From assembly GCF_000972845.2 (NCBI RefSeq), contig NC_040020.1, positions 1,550,669-1,614,668 of the forward strand: a stretch of 64,000 bases of DNA, written 5' to 3'. How positions within the stretch are numbered: position 1 is the first letter of the stretch; each line of letters opens with the position of its first letter. Of this stretch, positions 45,312 through 58,772 are shown piece by piece. The stretch comes from Larimichthys crocea (taxonomy: Eukaryota; Chordata; Actinopteri; Sciaenidae). The position numbers and the translations under genes were made by a program. Under the pieces are notes generated by a model that saw only the letters and a list, made by a program, of their open reading frames with translations, was not told the origin of the DNA and did no database searches.

Positions 45312-48300
45312 TGTGTGCTGAACAGAGAGAGTGTGTGCGAGCAGTTGTGGGACTTTTGTGATGAGTCAACTATTGGGAAGTTACCAAATGGATCTCAGCC
45401 TGATAAACTATAAGTCATTGAAGATGAAGGGTCTGGACATTTTACTACGGCGCTGCATTTATACTCACACTCTGTTTCCACCTTCAACATTTGCGAAGCT
45501 ACATCCTGATGTGCACACTGTGTACACATCCTGCTAAATGTGTAAACTCAAAAGCGCTCTTCTGGGTTTTTACTTCTGTCTGCCAACTTGGCAACTGCCG
45601 AAGCCAGAAAATTTCGGCAAACAGTAGGGGAGCCTGAATGGAGCTGAAGAGGGATTATAGAGCAGGAGATACAGGTTAAAACACCTCTCAATGCCCTGAC
45701 ATGCAGCACATTAGACGTTTTTTAAGATGCTGTGTACCTAACGGATCAGGCTTGTAATTCATTCACAATGAACATGAGCCCGCTCGTCCGTGTTGACAGA
45801 AGACAGATCCTTTAGAGAAGGCGAGCTGTACGGTTATTGTTAGATCAGCCTGAGACGTGACAACAGCCCACCTGTGTGAAAAGAAAATAGAAGCAGAAGT
45901 TTAGATCTTCAAGTGCAGACATGTCACTGTCACCTCCTACTTATGCCATATTTCTGTCTTGAAAAGAATGAATTCACCATGGCACCTTGTTGTGTCACAC
46001 ACCTCCAGGGGATATTAAAAACCGATATAGAAATAATTCAGAATGAGGCTATAAAAACTATGAATGTTTTAAAGTTTTATAAATGGATCCTTCATTTTCC
46101 TTCGCACACATTGATGAACTGGGGACAATGTTAAGCTTAACTTTCTGATTATTCATCACCAAAGTTAGAACTTTCTTAAATTATCTTTCAGCTCCTACAT
46201 CTGTGATGATTTTTCTCTGGATAAACAACATCTAGTTCGGACTCTTTCTTCCCAGTGTCCAGCGAGAACATTGCGGAGGCCAGAAGAATTGTGATTACTC
46301 TAATCTTCAAAGCTCTTCGTACATGCAAAACTACAAAAACCCGCCATGTCAAATCATCCACTTCTACCGTCATTGTGCTTTCCTGTTTGGGCGTACGACA
46401 AGCATCTACCCCTCGCGAGCTCGCTTCTGTGCCACCACGTCCCATTCTTCTCCCAAGTCACATCAATATCACATTCCCACTTCCTTCCCATATCAGATAA
46501 AGTCTAGTCGGGGGTTTTTCAGCGCAACCTTCATCTGCCATTGAAGGCTCACTTCACTTGTCTGCCTTATCATGTTACACAAGCATTGCATTTCACCGTA
46601 CCTTACCTCATATCCTTCTCAATTTTTATGTCAGTCGCAACATCAAACTTTTCCGTCAAACTTTTGAAGCCGCGTCTATTTTTAAGATTCTGTGAAGAAT
46701 CGTCTGCGCCGCTCGTCAGCCGTAATGTTAAGCATGCGGATCTGTTTGTCACGTCTCTGTCGACACAGCGGAGGCGTCCGGCAAAAAAAAAAAAGGTCCA
46801 ACCAACTTTGCAATGCATTGTCACCCGGCAAAGAGTTGCATTAGCCGGTAAAATAAACTTGATGGATTCATTTGTGAAAGCCAAATTTCTGCTTTGTGAA
46901 ACAGCTGCTGCTGTGATCTTTTTCCTGTCTGTATCACAAACCTCTGTGCAGCGTTTGGCTTCTGATAAACCTTTAAACACATTAATCTGTTACTCCAACT
47001 GGACTTCCTGGATTGTATTTCATTGGGAGATTAAACTACACTCCTCCAACAACGCTGGCCTGAGTTAATGCAGGCTTGTTCTGGTATGACTCCTAAGGGT
47101 TGCAGCTAATTGGCTTGAAACATTATCTGGCTCATTGGTCCGGGGATATGATTTTCATTTCAGATGTGAGTAAGTACCAGGATACAGTCCCGGACCGGAG
47201 TCCAGATGATGGAACTTCAGGTCACTGAGCTTGAATTCAGTGTTTAAGCAAGTGTGAAGTAATTGTGGTGGATAGTGTTGAAACTGTATCTCCAGAGTCT
47301 CTGTGGGACACCTTTGGCTCAGTAGGCATAGCGGTTTGTTGCCAAATGCATGTGTGTGTGTGTGTGATTGGAGTTAATTCCTATATAAATGCAGATTATT
47401 TACTGATGATAAAACAAATCTGAAAACAAATGAGTCATCAGGCTTTTTATTCACAATTCATAAACAGCCATTTTGTTGCCACTCCATTATTTTTTTTTAT
47501 TATTCATCCTTCTTGGCTGCGTTATGTTTGTGGCAGGAAGCGCAGACTTGCACTTCCTCCCCACAGGTAAGGGGGAGGAGTTAGGAAATCATTAAGAGCA
47601 CCTGTGAGATGGGGGAGGGGGGCGGTCTTTTCAAACAACAGGCCACATGGAGGAGAATAGGAAGAAGCGAGTGTGAGCAGGAGAAATCCCCCAAATATAT
47701 AAGCTGGAAAGGAAATATACAAGCACAACAGGACCAGAAAGCAACCCTGGATTGTGTGGAAAAGGCAAACTTCTCGTCTTTGACGCGGCACTAGGAGCTG
47801 TAGCTGGTCTGGGCTTACAACATACAGCTAAGTGGTATCTGCCTGTCTCTCTCCAGGCTTCTTCTCCCCTCTCAGGATTGTTTCGACCTTCCCCTGGTCC
47901 CACATCCCACACATACACACACTCTCACACTACTTGGGATGCTCAAATGAACTGCATGAACTTATTTTTATTATTGTTTTTATTAAGTGATCCGTTCTCC
48001 AGTGATGTTTTATGGTGAATGCGATTTTTGTTCTTTGATTCTTTGACACCTAAATTTAATTTGTTATTGTTGGTAAAACCCCTTGATTTATTGCTTGAAA
48101 TTTATTTGTGAAGAGGTTTATCTTTTTTGTTTGGGATTAACAGATTGATTAAATAACCTTTCCTTTACAGATATTTTGGTGACCAGAATTTATTTTGTAG
48201 CTGGGGCTATATTGTTGTTAACCAGATACTTTTAAATTTACTCATTATCCTTTTGTATTTAAAGAGTGACAGGTTGATTTATGCTCCTGTCTGTCGCCCA

Positions 48301-49463
48301 ACTTATGCTATATGAGTATCTGTTTTCAGCCCTATGCTACATGTTGACTTGTTTCCCCACAAGACTAAAATAGACAAAGAATTTGATATTGATTCATGGG
48401 CGTAAAACCTGGATAACTGCTGACACGAATGACCATAAATAGCATTGAATAAACAAATAAATGTGTAAATAATTTAAATAGAAATCTAAATATTTGATAA
48501 TATCATGAAGTGAGGAATTCCCCGCATCATCAAATGCAACTGGGAGTTGCAATGCAAAGGATACAGTAGAATGAAGGTAGCTGCTGCATTATTCATTCAT
48601 CAGATATAATATTTGCAGATATATCGAGATGCTCGTGTGTCTGCCTCATTAAGCACATCATTTAGGTTGCTATTTTTTTTCCCCGCATCATGTAGGTCAG
48701 CAAATGTAAAAAATTTACAGCAATGTGAAGCATGCTTGCATCTTAACTATTGGAGCTAAAAAAAAAAACTGCTTACTTTTTGTTTCCAAAGCTTTAAACC
48801 ATAAATCATATTCTGCTCACTTGTCATCGTTGGACTTTCTGTTTAGATGTTGTTTTTTAGTTAAGCTGCTGAAATTCTGTGTTTATGTATTCATAAAATA
48901 ACTAATTGGTTGTCTGTGTATGCGACATTGCACTCGTTTGTGTGTAAAAGTGCGTCTGTTTGAGTGCATGTGAGTGAGTGAGTGAGTGGGTGGGCGTGGG
49001 CATTTTGCTTTTACTTGCTCGGCGTATAGGTGTGTGTGTGTGTCTGCAAGTGTGAGAGAGTGCTGTTTGGGTGCAATCATTTCCTGTCTTCTGGTTTAGA
49101 GAAGATGTTGGCATGACAACATGACACTTGGGAAGGGTTGGAGGGTAGACATAGAGGGAAAAGAGGAAAACAGTGCTGTCTCTAACTCCCATAAATAGAC
49201 AACTGGAGGTTTTTTGAGCCAGCTTTGAGAGAGAACTTCATGCTTGGATGTTGTTTGTGAGCGTACTTCAGATCTCGACTTGCAACTCAACCTAAAAATA
49301 TTTACGGAATAAAGAAAACAAGGATAGTATATAGTATATACTTTATATTTAAATGTATGTTTACTCAAATAACAAAAGAAAGAGGAAACTAACAAGATAA
49401 AATAAAATAAACTCTGATGTCTGTACCGGTCACATGTCTTTGTGACTTAACAAATACGCAATC

Positions 49464-49509
49464 TATATATATATCTATATATATTAATAATTATATATAT
49501 ATATATATT
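49464..49509. repeat. Imperfect (TA)n tract
   Basis: TATATATATATC, TATATATATTAATAATTA and a final TA run; self-complementary, so it can fold back. Confidence 0.9.
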
Positions 49510-52500
49510 GTCTGTCTCCTTATTTATGAGGGCCTAGGCCAAGATCAGCAGTCATTGTGAGACATTAAAGTCATTCAATATGGCTGGCATATTGATCCTG
49601 TCTATCTGTCATTCACTCATATAATATTCATGAGGAGGCAGCGTACTTCATTCCCTCCCATAACCACAGATACCAGCGCAGATACGCTTTAACACTGCGG
49701 TGTGACTTTACTGCTATTTCCGGCACTTTTCCTGAAAACTTTGTCCCATTAGCTCAAACACTGCCGCGTCTGTTGTATCCGAGTCTATAAATGTTTCACA
49801 TTGTGAAAATATCTACCACTGGAAGCGAGGAAAGCGACCTGTTAGACCGCCTGTGTGTTGTCTGTCATGCTTTGCATCCACTCGAGGATAATAGTGGTAG
49901 GAAGAAAGATATCACTGTTTATGATACAGCATTGAAAAAAAAATCCACATCAAAAACGAGGAGATAACGTGATAAATGAAAAGGAATATACAGTGCTAAA
50001 TAGAGGAGGAAGGAATAAAACGGAGGATGTTAACACCTGAATTATTAATCAAGATAATTCAACTCCCAATGACAAGAATATCTATCTCTGCGCCGTGCAC
50101 ACACACATTAACACATCCACAAATACACAACCGTGCCCGTGTACGCACACGCACTCGCATATGCACAAGACACTTTTATCTTGCCTACTTGACAGTTATC
50201 TCTTTAAAATGGGTCAAGACAAAATGAAAATCGAGAAACTTCTCATTGCGTGAAAGAGATAGACAAGGAGAGAGACTCACAGGGGAGGGGAGAGAGATAG
50301 GTTGCGGCTGGAGGGAGGGAGGGCGGCAGGAAGGGAGGAGGGGGAGAGTTGTTTGATAAGAAAAGTTCCCTTCAAAACTCGTGAGACTTTAAAAGGGACA
50401 ATCTAATACAAATTTAGGGGTTTTTTTTTTGGTCTTGTTTTAAAGATTTTGCACGTGTGGGCAGCTGCTCGCCTTATTCTTTAAGAAGTTTTCTACACCG
50501 AGTTCTCTTTCCTCTCTGTTACCAAGACAACAGACATATAGAACTAATGTGATGTGCAGCTCCAATTTGCCCCCGGCTTCTTTTTCTCCTAGGTCAAAAG
50601 GTCTCCGAGTATCCAGTGTAATATTATTATATGGCTAACGAGTCACTAACTTTTTAAATAAAAAAAAAATCCTAACTGCTGTTTGTGCGACAGGAGAGGG
50701 AGAAAGCAAGAGAGGAAGCAGATCTCGGCGTTCGTCTCGCGGAGGCCACATTTCTGTATTTGCGTGTGATTTTCCTTTCTAATTGGCGTGTTAATCGAGT
50801 TGAACGAATGCCAATCAAAGCCGTTTAATAATCACAAGCTGCTATATGTTAACACAGATATTAACATTTATTATGGCGTCAAGCAAACATGCCTCAAAGC
50901 CATTCAATAATGTACCAAGCGTTGTTGTTTTTTTTGTTTTTTTCGCTGTGGATGCTCCTTCTCAGTGCCCCCCCCCCTCCCACACCCACATCGCCATTGG
51001 CTTTATAATAATTACATTTAACTTATTCAGAGGTCTAAATCAAATCAGGCTTGACATAACTGCATCACAATGAGAAGTGACAAAGCATGACACTTTATCA
51101 AAAACGTGGCCGTATTGAACTATAAAGCTTCTGCACACTTTGTCGAGGTAAAAACTTGAATCAAATTGTATTAATTGTATCCAGACATAAGCAGATGAAG
51201 GTCATGTAAGACCAAAAAGCATGATGATATTCCTTTTGGTAGTGCAAAAGCTGTGCCTTTCATACCGTGTTCCCGGCGTGCTTTGTCAGTCGTCTTGTGT
51301 CTGTTTGGTTTCCCTATAGATGGCTATTTTTACTTGCTGCCTATGAAACAGGTGTCTGGCTGTGTCATATGATGCAGCTGTATCCTCCAAATGTATCACT
51401 CTGTCAGGCTTGACTTGTGGCTGAAGGATAAGAGATGCAGTGATGGAGGAGAACCACAAACAGATTGTCAGCAATACTCTAAACAGATGCAGCAGTGTAT
51501 CTATATGCAGTCCACACACAATAAAATGCAAACCATACATGTGAGGTTGTAGCATCATGTCATTTTTCTGATCTGTGCGTCAAACACGTTCTTTAATTTG
51601 GATAAATTAATACTATCTTTTTATAACGACTTAAAGGCATGAGCAGAGCAATGAGCCACAAAGTAAGATTAATGAGTTAGGGAGGTATGTTGAGCCCTAA
51701 AGACAGTTTTCAGTGTCGTGGAAGTAGCTCTCTTTAACCTGGCTGGATCGTCATGGTAACTCAGACTGCACACCTAACCTGCCTCTATGAGCCCCTTCAC
51801 TTCTTCTATGAGTCATGCCGATTCTCAGTTTGTATCCAAACTTGTTGAGTCGTGTGTAGCGCAAACCGCACGTGTTGCGTTGCCGTGGGAACCTATACAT
51901 TCAGGGGGTGATGCGGAAAATGCGTGCTTACTACGCACCGTTTCGTAAGCCCATTGTACACTGCTGGTTTTACAACTAATAGAATACAGATCAGAAAACT
52001 TGTTAGTCGATTGGTACTTAGGCTATCACAGAGGATGTTGATTTGATTGTGATGCGTATCTTTCCTTATTGGATAGTGTCAGATGTAATTTTCATAATTA
52101 TTTCATATTCCTAATAGCTCTCCATTTTAACGACCTGTTCCTCTCGTTTGAAGTGGTAGAAGACTCAAACTACGTGTCGAAAAAGTGCACAGGAGTGCAC
52201 AGTTGAAGCCAGTTATCTCTGACTGGGGGTTTAAGGTTTTGAAAGCCTGGCTGTGTCAAACCTGGTTTGTAGTATATCCCATGGGATTTGTCAGTTGCTG
52301 TTTGTAAGCACACCATCAAAGGCCACCTCTCCTCCTCCCTGGCTTAAAAGCGAGAGCAAGAGCAGCGGCGGTTGAGCGAGCTAGGGAGCGAATGAAGAGT
52401 ACGAGCAGCATTCGTGTGAATCCGAAGTAAAATCGGATTGTTTCATCGCATAAATAAACACGACCACACCTCCGCACAACCCCCACGGAAAAGGTCTTGC

Positions 52501-55500
52501 ATCGCTGAAAGGAAAACTTCATCTGTGTCCTCTCTGCTCTACATTCGTGCGTCCTCGAGTCAAGCGGTCACACAGACCTGCAGCTCTTTTATATCCTTGA
52601 CAGAGACGGAGAGAGGAGAGAGACAAAGGCAGCGATGTAACCTGTTCACTGCGTTTTTATAAAGAGTACAGAGCAGCGTTCAAATGTTGATTTAGAATTT
52701 TGAAATGTCAATGTTCTGAATGAACTATTTGGCACAGCCATGTATGAATAAACTACAGTATGAGGAAGTGACTTTCATAATTCAGTAGCCAGTCAATCCA
52801 TTTTCACACCTTCTGAAATATAGAGAATATTTAGGTTAAGTGCACATACAAATATACATAATGTATATACTCCAAATCAAACCAAAACAAGCTCTTGCTT
52901 CACAAGTGTGGTATGCATACTTGTGGTATAATGTAGCATAACAGTAGAAGGGGGTCTAAGCCTGGATTGGGAGAGGGTTATGACATTTAGTAACGTACCA
53001 GACTTCTAGTTTCTAGTGAATATCTCTGAGCTCTGATGTATCTTTTGGATACATACAACAACAATAAGCATCACATGCTTCACATCACCTACCAGCATTC
53101 TCCATCAGCACAGCTTGTCCAGTCCCCCCCCCCCACAACACCTCTCCAATTTTGGATTGGGGATTCTAAAACTGACGATAGACGTTCACACCAACTTTTC
53201 ACAGAGATTGGTCAGCTGTGCGGAGGTGAGAAAGCTTTCTTTTTGTGTGTGTGTGCGCGTTCTTGACACAACTATTTCTGTCACTCTTATGCAAACAACC
53301 GAGCGGAGCTCTATAAATGTCTTCCAGGAGAAACTGTCGGGGAAAAATGTACACCATCACCATCCCCATTTTTAAACGATATCACGTCTCCCCTCTCCCC
53401 ATGATGATAACATGGTAATTGGTCCCAGAGCAAACATTTACAGTTGGCACCCCGCACATCTCCCACCCTCCACACATATATATATATGTTTATACCAACC
53501 CTATTACCACCAGGAGAATGTATATGAATGACTCTGCCCCGATTACATTCAAAACATGCACATGCACATGACAACCAGGGTATTATTAAGGTAAGGGAAA
53601 GGTTGTGGTTAGGGCAGATAAAATATGGATAGATTTAGGCTATTTTCTATATTAACACAGGTTAAACATAAATCGTGAGCTGCAGAATCACCCCGTATGG
53701 ATATAATTTATATCCATATTAGAGGTTCACATGAAGCTACACAGCACAGCAGACAATAACAGTTTCATTATAAGCCCACAGACCAGAGACCAGTACTCCG
53801 ATGCTGGAATAACACTAGGTTTTCTGAGTGCAGTATGAACTAACAAGAAACTTGATACAAAGCTGACAACATCAGGTAATGATGCCTTTAATATCTGCAC
53901 TTGGGTGGTACGGATTGACAACATATGCAAGAAATTTGCAAGTCAATCTTTTTTTTTTTTTTACTGAACTGTAGATGACATGCTGCAAGAGAGGGGAAGC
54001 TGTAACAGAGAGATGAGAAATCCAGATTCCTTGAAATGAACTGAGTCGCGTTGCCTCAGGGTTTTACAGTAAATAACCATAAATAAGCTCTGTGATGATT
54101 GTAACATCACTCCAACATATGTGAAATTTGTGACGCAGGATTTCTTTGTGGTCTGTGTGTCTTCTTCTAATGCGTTTTCATCTGAGTGTGTGTGTGTGTG
54201 TGCACGCCTGTGTGTGTCTGTCAGAGGATGCTTAATTTGTCTGCCAACTCCTGCTGATAATTGCATTAAACATGTGTAGTCTTGCAACAACAATTTTGAA
54301 ACCCAGCTGCTACGGGAAAAGCTAAAGCATCACAAGGGCGTTTGGTTTTTTAATTGGTTTGTTTATATTTGTGAAAATTGGATAAAGTAGGTACGTTTGA
54401 ATAGATTGTTCACACAGTCTGGGTCGCCAGCCAAAGCAGTAGGTGCATTATTAGCCCCAGTGTGAATGTCAAGCTGTACCCGTGACTCTTTTCATTTCAT
54501 CTTCATTTGATGGTGAATAGAAATCTGCTTCTAAAAACATGAATTTCTCTTAAATCTGACAAGGTAACGACATGAAAATGTTGCATAAATGCAGTGGGTG
54601 TTGTACCTACATGTCCTACACCTGCTTTCCAATAAAAACTGTCACATTCCCTTATTCTTTTTGTTACTTTTGTCTTTTTTCCCCCTTTAACTGTGTTTAA
54701 ACAGTTTCAAATTCATTATTTTTAGCTCCTCACCCATAGTAATCCAGCAGAATGGATTTGCAGGATAAAAATGGAGTGGACCATGTGGAAATGTTTAATA
54801 AGAAATCCATTGGGGGGGATCCCTGCACAGTATGTAAATGAATGGAAATCGTGTGTCATGCACCATAAGCTGTGGTGTTGAATTCTTGGAAGGCATTTCA
54901 TAAAATTATGTTGAGATCATAAATAATATACAACGTTTAAAGGATATAAAAACACAGACTGACTGCAGTTTCCCTTTGAAACCTCCAGCTTTTTTTTTAA
55001 AACAACCAGAAAATCTGAAATTCATTCCCAACATTTACATGCATAATTCAAGTACGTTTTAGTATTATTATGCAGCTTCTAGTGTTTAATGTATGCGGGA
55101 CATTTTGAAGTACATACAACTACACATTTCATATTTAGTACTAATAGTTATTATAAAAGGTTTGCCGGGGTTTCTCTGCATAACTCAATTCTAGTTACTT
55201 TGTGCAAATATGCTTCAGCTGAATGCCACATTTGTAATATGAAATGTGACTGTAAAAAAGGCCATATTCAAATGAAATATACCGCAGGAAAGTGGCTGCA
55301 CTGCTACTTCTGGCCCATCATCACACACATGATTAATTGAGCAATTTCAGCTGTTCATTTATCTAATGACTTTAAGCACAGAGCTCGTAAAGATGTAGGA
55401 AGCAACAAGTAACAAGCACGAGATTTTTCACTATTCAGCAAAAAATGTCCGCATAATTTAGATTAGGATTACGTTTCTGACGATTTAGCTGATTACTGCT

Positions 55501-57788
55501 GGGTCAGTTTGGAGTCACAGGCTGAAAGCAGACAACGACAGAACAACCAACAAATATACTGTATGAGTATGAAACTATGATTTCAGCGTCATGATGTCAG
55601 ACTATAATATGTACAGCAGGGATGGAAAACTGAAAGCCTTCAAATTACTGGTGCATTTATAGGAATGTTTGTTTGCCGTCTTAAAGCTGTTAAATATTTA
55701 AATCTCCAAAGACATGTGTCTGTAGTTTTTGAGGAATGGCAAACCAGCTTTGGGGATTTATGTTTAAAATCTCTATTCATATTTAATAATGCTAATGCAC
55801 AAAAGGAATAAACCTTTTAATGTTAAACGCACGGTTGTGACTTGCTGTTTTTCCGAGTTCGCTTTTTCAGTTGGAGCTTGGCTTGAGACGACTGACTGAA
55901 TAATGGATGATTTGGCTGTTTTCCTCTGCTGAGAAGCAATTTGACATCGTGCATAGCCCCACCCTCAAAAAGGGCAGTTAGTACAATAAGTTAATTTGTT
56001 TATAGTTCATATTTCATAGGTCTAAATGTCTCCCCGACACACAAAACAGTGGAGAGAAAAATCAGCTCCCTTCTAAATAATTATGACACAATCGTCACCC
56101 ATCTTAAAACGCTTGGTTTTTCTAAAATATCAGGAATATTTTTAATCGAAGCAACACGTTATTTTGATCCCAAGCTTTGCCTGAGTCCCGCTGTTCCACC
56201 AAAAGCTGTTTCTGATTTCTGCTCAGCTCACTTAATACTGGTGAATCCTCATTGCCAATTCTCAAACTCAAAAAAATGTAACCTGCGATGCCTGCCTAAA
56301 AAACAAAAGAGATATTCTGAATGCTGACTTTATTAATTTGGGGTTTTGCTGTGATTCATTTCATTGTCAAGCCAAAGCTTTGAACCAAAGAATGAACACA
56401 CATCCCTCTTCAAATGAGCAGAGGCTGATTTACTTCAGAACAGTTCTTAAAAAATAAATCCTGATTGATGATCACTGTGAACAAACACGTTCTTTGAGCT
56501 TGATCTTTTACAGAGATATAACCTTCATGGGCTGGCTGTGGCTAATGCAATTCAAATGACAGTCTGGTGTGATTATCTATTAACAGGATTTTGTGTAAAA
56601 AGTCATAAATTGCAGAAATTTAAATGGATCCATCTTTGCTTGTTTTGCTCGTTGCCTAACAAGTGCCTGCATTTCAGTGACAAAACTGTAAAAAAGCACA
56701 AACCTAATTTAACATTTTTCAGCGTTTTCAAGGACAAGAGGTAACAATTAAGAAATTGGAACTCTTTCACGGGTAATAATCTGCCTCAGGTTTTTAGTAA
56801 TTGCTTTAGCAATGGCTTTGTTCTGGTCAAGTGTCCCAGTAGGCCAGTGAGCCAGCATAAACAATATTGTTCTATGTGCTTTTCCTGCTGTGATATATCA
56901 AAAAATTTCTGCTGCTGCACTATTTTAGTGGAACAATAGATTCCAGCAGCTTCGGGGTCTCTTAAAAAAAACATGGAACAAGGCGCAAGAGACTTTTGAT
57001 GTAAGCACCTGCACAGCTGTAGAGGACTTTCAGGTGGGCCCAGGTGGTGCTTTCCCACGGATGTATAATTAAAAACAGTATAATTGCTTTTTTTTAAACT
57101 TGAGATCACCACCGCTGTTCATGAGGGCAATGATAATGTATGACTGTTGTGTGAGGCACGTGTGCCTCCCGGCTAATTCGAAAAAAAATGGGTAAAGACT
57201 TCCATCGAGAGTGGAGCTGAATGAAGCCGGGGTGCTCAAACAAGTCGCCAGTAATGGCACCACCTGTCAATCAAAGCAGACACACTCTTAAATATGCATA
57301 CATAAAGACTTAATATAATTTGAACAGGTGAGTCATCTTGAAAATCCAGCCTCAGTACAGTTGTTATGAACAGGGAAATTAGCTATAGAGACCAAAACTG
57401 TTTTTTTTTGTGCCAGGCTTATGGGGACTTATGGAGGCCCCGTTTACACGTACGCAGGTATTTTTAAAAACAGAGACATTTCCCTTCGTTTGTACCCATC
57501 TTTTACACGCAAACGGTGAATTCGCCTCTGAAAACAAATCTTTCTAAAAACTCCAGCTTGAGTGGAGATTCTGGAAAACTACGGTTTTGTGTTTCCGTGT
57601 AAACTGAGATAAACAGAGTTTTAGGCAGCTGAGGCGCCAAAAGTGCGACCAAAGTTTAACTTTTGCTATGACGATGATCATGGAAGCTTCAGAGTAGCAG
57701 TCGCATTTCTTCTGGTGCAAGCACTTTTCATGTGTTTGCATTTGCATGCCTCATTTGCCTCATTCGTCTCTGGATTTCTCAGAGACAA

Positions 57789-58084
57789 ATGAGGGCTCGG
57801 AGGTCAGCAATTTTGCCACTTCTCCCACCTATTCAAAGATCCAGTCGCCGTCCCCGCCAACGTCGCCGGTTTTGGGTCCGACCCGGGCGGACTGCTGTCT
57901 GGTGGGATAATTTTAAAAAATGAAGTGGTTGTCCCGGAGGAGTGGCGTGAAAATTTTAGAATGTCGCGGTCATCACTGTTGGTACTCCGACTTGCTGCGT
58001 CCTTACATCGAGGGCGAGATGACCGTCATGCGGTCTCCTGTCGGTGTCATAAAAAAAGTTGCCTGCACATTGTATTACCTGTAG
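57789..58084 (+). pseudogene. Harbinger transposase N-terminal fragment (copy A), frameshifted
   Basis: The frame from ATG 57789 gives MRARRSAILPLLPPIQ, then RRRFWVRPGRTAVWWDNF, and stops at 57921-57923. A downstream frame resumes VVVPEEWRENFRMSRSSLL. After a 2-base loss relative to copy B the frame shifts again to LRPYIEGEMTVMRSPVGVIK and ends CTLYYL plus TAG at 58082-58084. The RRFWVRP, WRENFRMSR and RPYIEG...MRSPV blocks are those of HARBI1-like nuclease proteins of fish transposons. The catalytic DDE part that should follow is absent. Two frame breaks make this non-functional. Confidence 0.75.
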
Positions 58085-58401
58085 TTATGATGGCGTTTTT
58101 ATGCGGGTTGATGTAAACGTTGAAAACGATGCTACGTGCACGATGTTATTTTGGAAAACGGAGGGAGGGAAATATTCATTTCTCAACATACCCGGCTATG
58201 TGTAAACGTAGCCTGAGTGGAGATTCTGGAAAACTACCGTTTTGCGTTTGCGTGTAAATTGAGATAAACAGAGTTTTAGGCAGCTGATGCGCCAAAAGTG
58301 CGACCAGTGTTTAACTTTCGCTATGACGATGATCATGGAAGCAGCCGCCCATAGGCTTGGCATTACATTACATTACATTACATTACATTGCATTTAGCAG
58401 A

Positions 58402-58418
58402 CGCTTTTATCCAAAGCG
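58402..58418 (-). other. L2 3' stem-loop with GGATA loop
   Basis: On the minus strand six paired bases (CGCTTT / AAAGCG) enclose GGATA. This matches the 3' recognition stem-loop described for the UnaL2-type LINEs. It is followed by TCTGCTAAATG and the TGTAA repeats. Confidence 0.85.
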
Positions 58419-58481
58419 ACTTACAGAGGAGGACATAACTTGAGAAAGGTGTAAAGGAGCACAGAGTAGTTGTTAGTTTTG

Positions 58482-58772
58482 TTAGGCAGGGAAGCATTCT
58501 CGAAACAGAAAGGTTTTTACAAGTTTTTTAAAGGTAGAAAGGGATGTTGCTGTTCTAGTAGCCGTTGGTAGGTCATTCCACCATTTGGGGACGACCACAG
58601 AGAAGAGTTTAGAGTAACCTCGCTTTGCGAGAGGCGAGGGTACAACTAGACGGTTTGTATGAGCGGAGCGTAACGCCCTGGTCGGGACGTGAGCCTTTAG
58701 TAAGGCGCTGAGATAGGCCGGGGCAGATCCTGAGATGGTTTTGTAGGCTAGCGTCAGAGCTTTGTTTTTGTG
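58482..58772 (-). pseudogene. C-terminal remnant of L2 ORF2 protein
   Basis: A minus-strand frame ending at 58482-58484 carries NKALTLAYKTISGSAPAYLS, then THVP-like/PTRALRSAHTNRLVVPSP and PKWWNDLPTATRTATSLSTF (pieces). The pattern aYk...g.aP.Yls.ll, RsLRS, P..WN.LP..lR.a.sls.FKk.LKt.LF is the standard end of fish L2/CR1-group ORF2 proteins. It is uninterrupted through the stop. The upstream reverse transcriptase was lost by 5' truncation at 58780; the codons before about 58772 belong to the host Harbinger sequence. Confidence 0.85.

Larger units (their letters stand above)
43633..57400. other. Intergenic; no recognised gene
   Basis: No supportable host exon in about 13.8 kb. GT tracts lie at 44857-44914 and 45271-45310, a TA-rich tract at 49464-49509, a G/A-rich patch at about 50250-50350, and a C10 run at about 53128-53137. 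The 175-residue frame at 46541-47068 (+) is the longest non-repetitive open frame of the window but shows no domain, membrane pattern or homolog I recognise. The 47520-48240 stretch (CpG-poor, with ATATATAAG at about 47694-47702) and 52330-52660 (CpG-richer) are unexplained. Confidence 0.55.

Noticed and set aside
46541..47068. 175-residue open frame of mixed composition
   Set aside because: No recognisable domain or splice context, includes a poly-A-coded Lys run, and is expected occasionally by chance in 64 kb.
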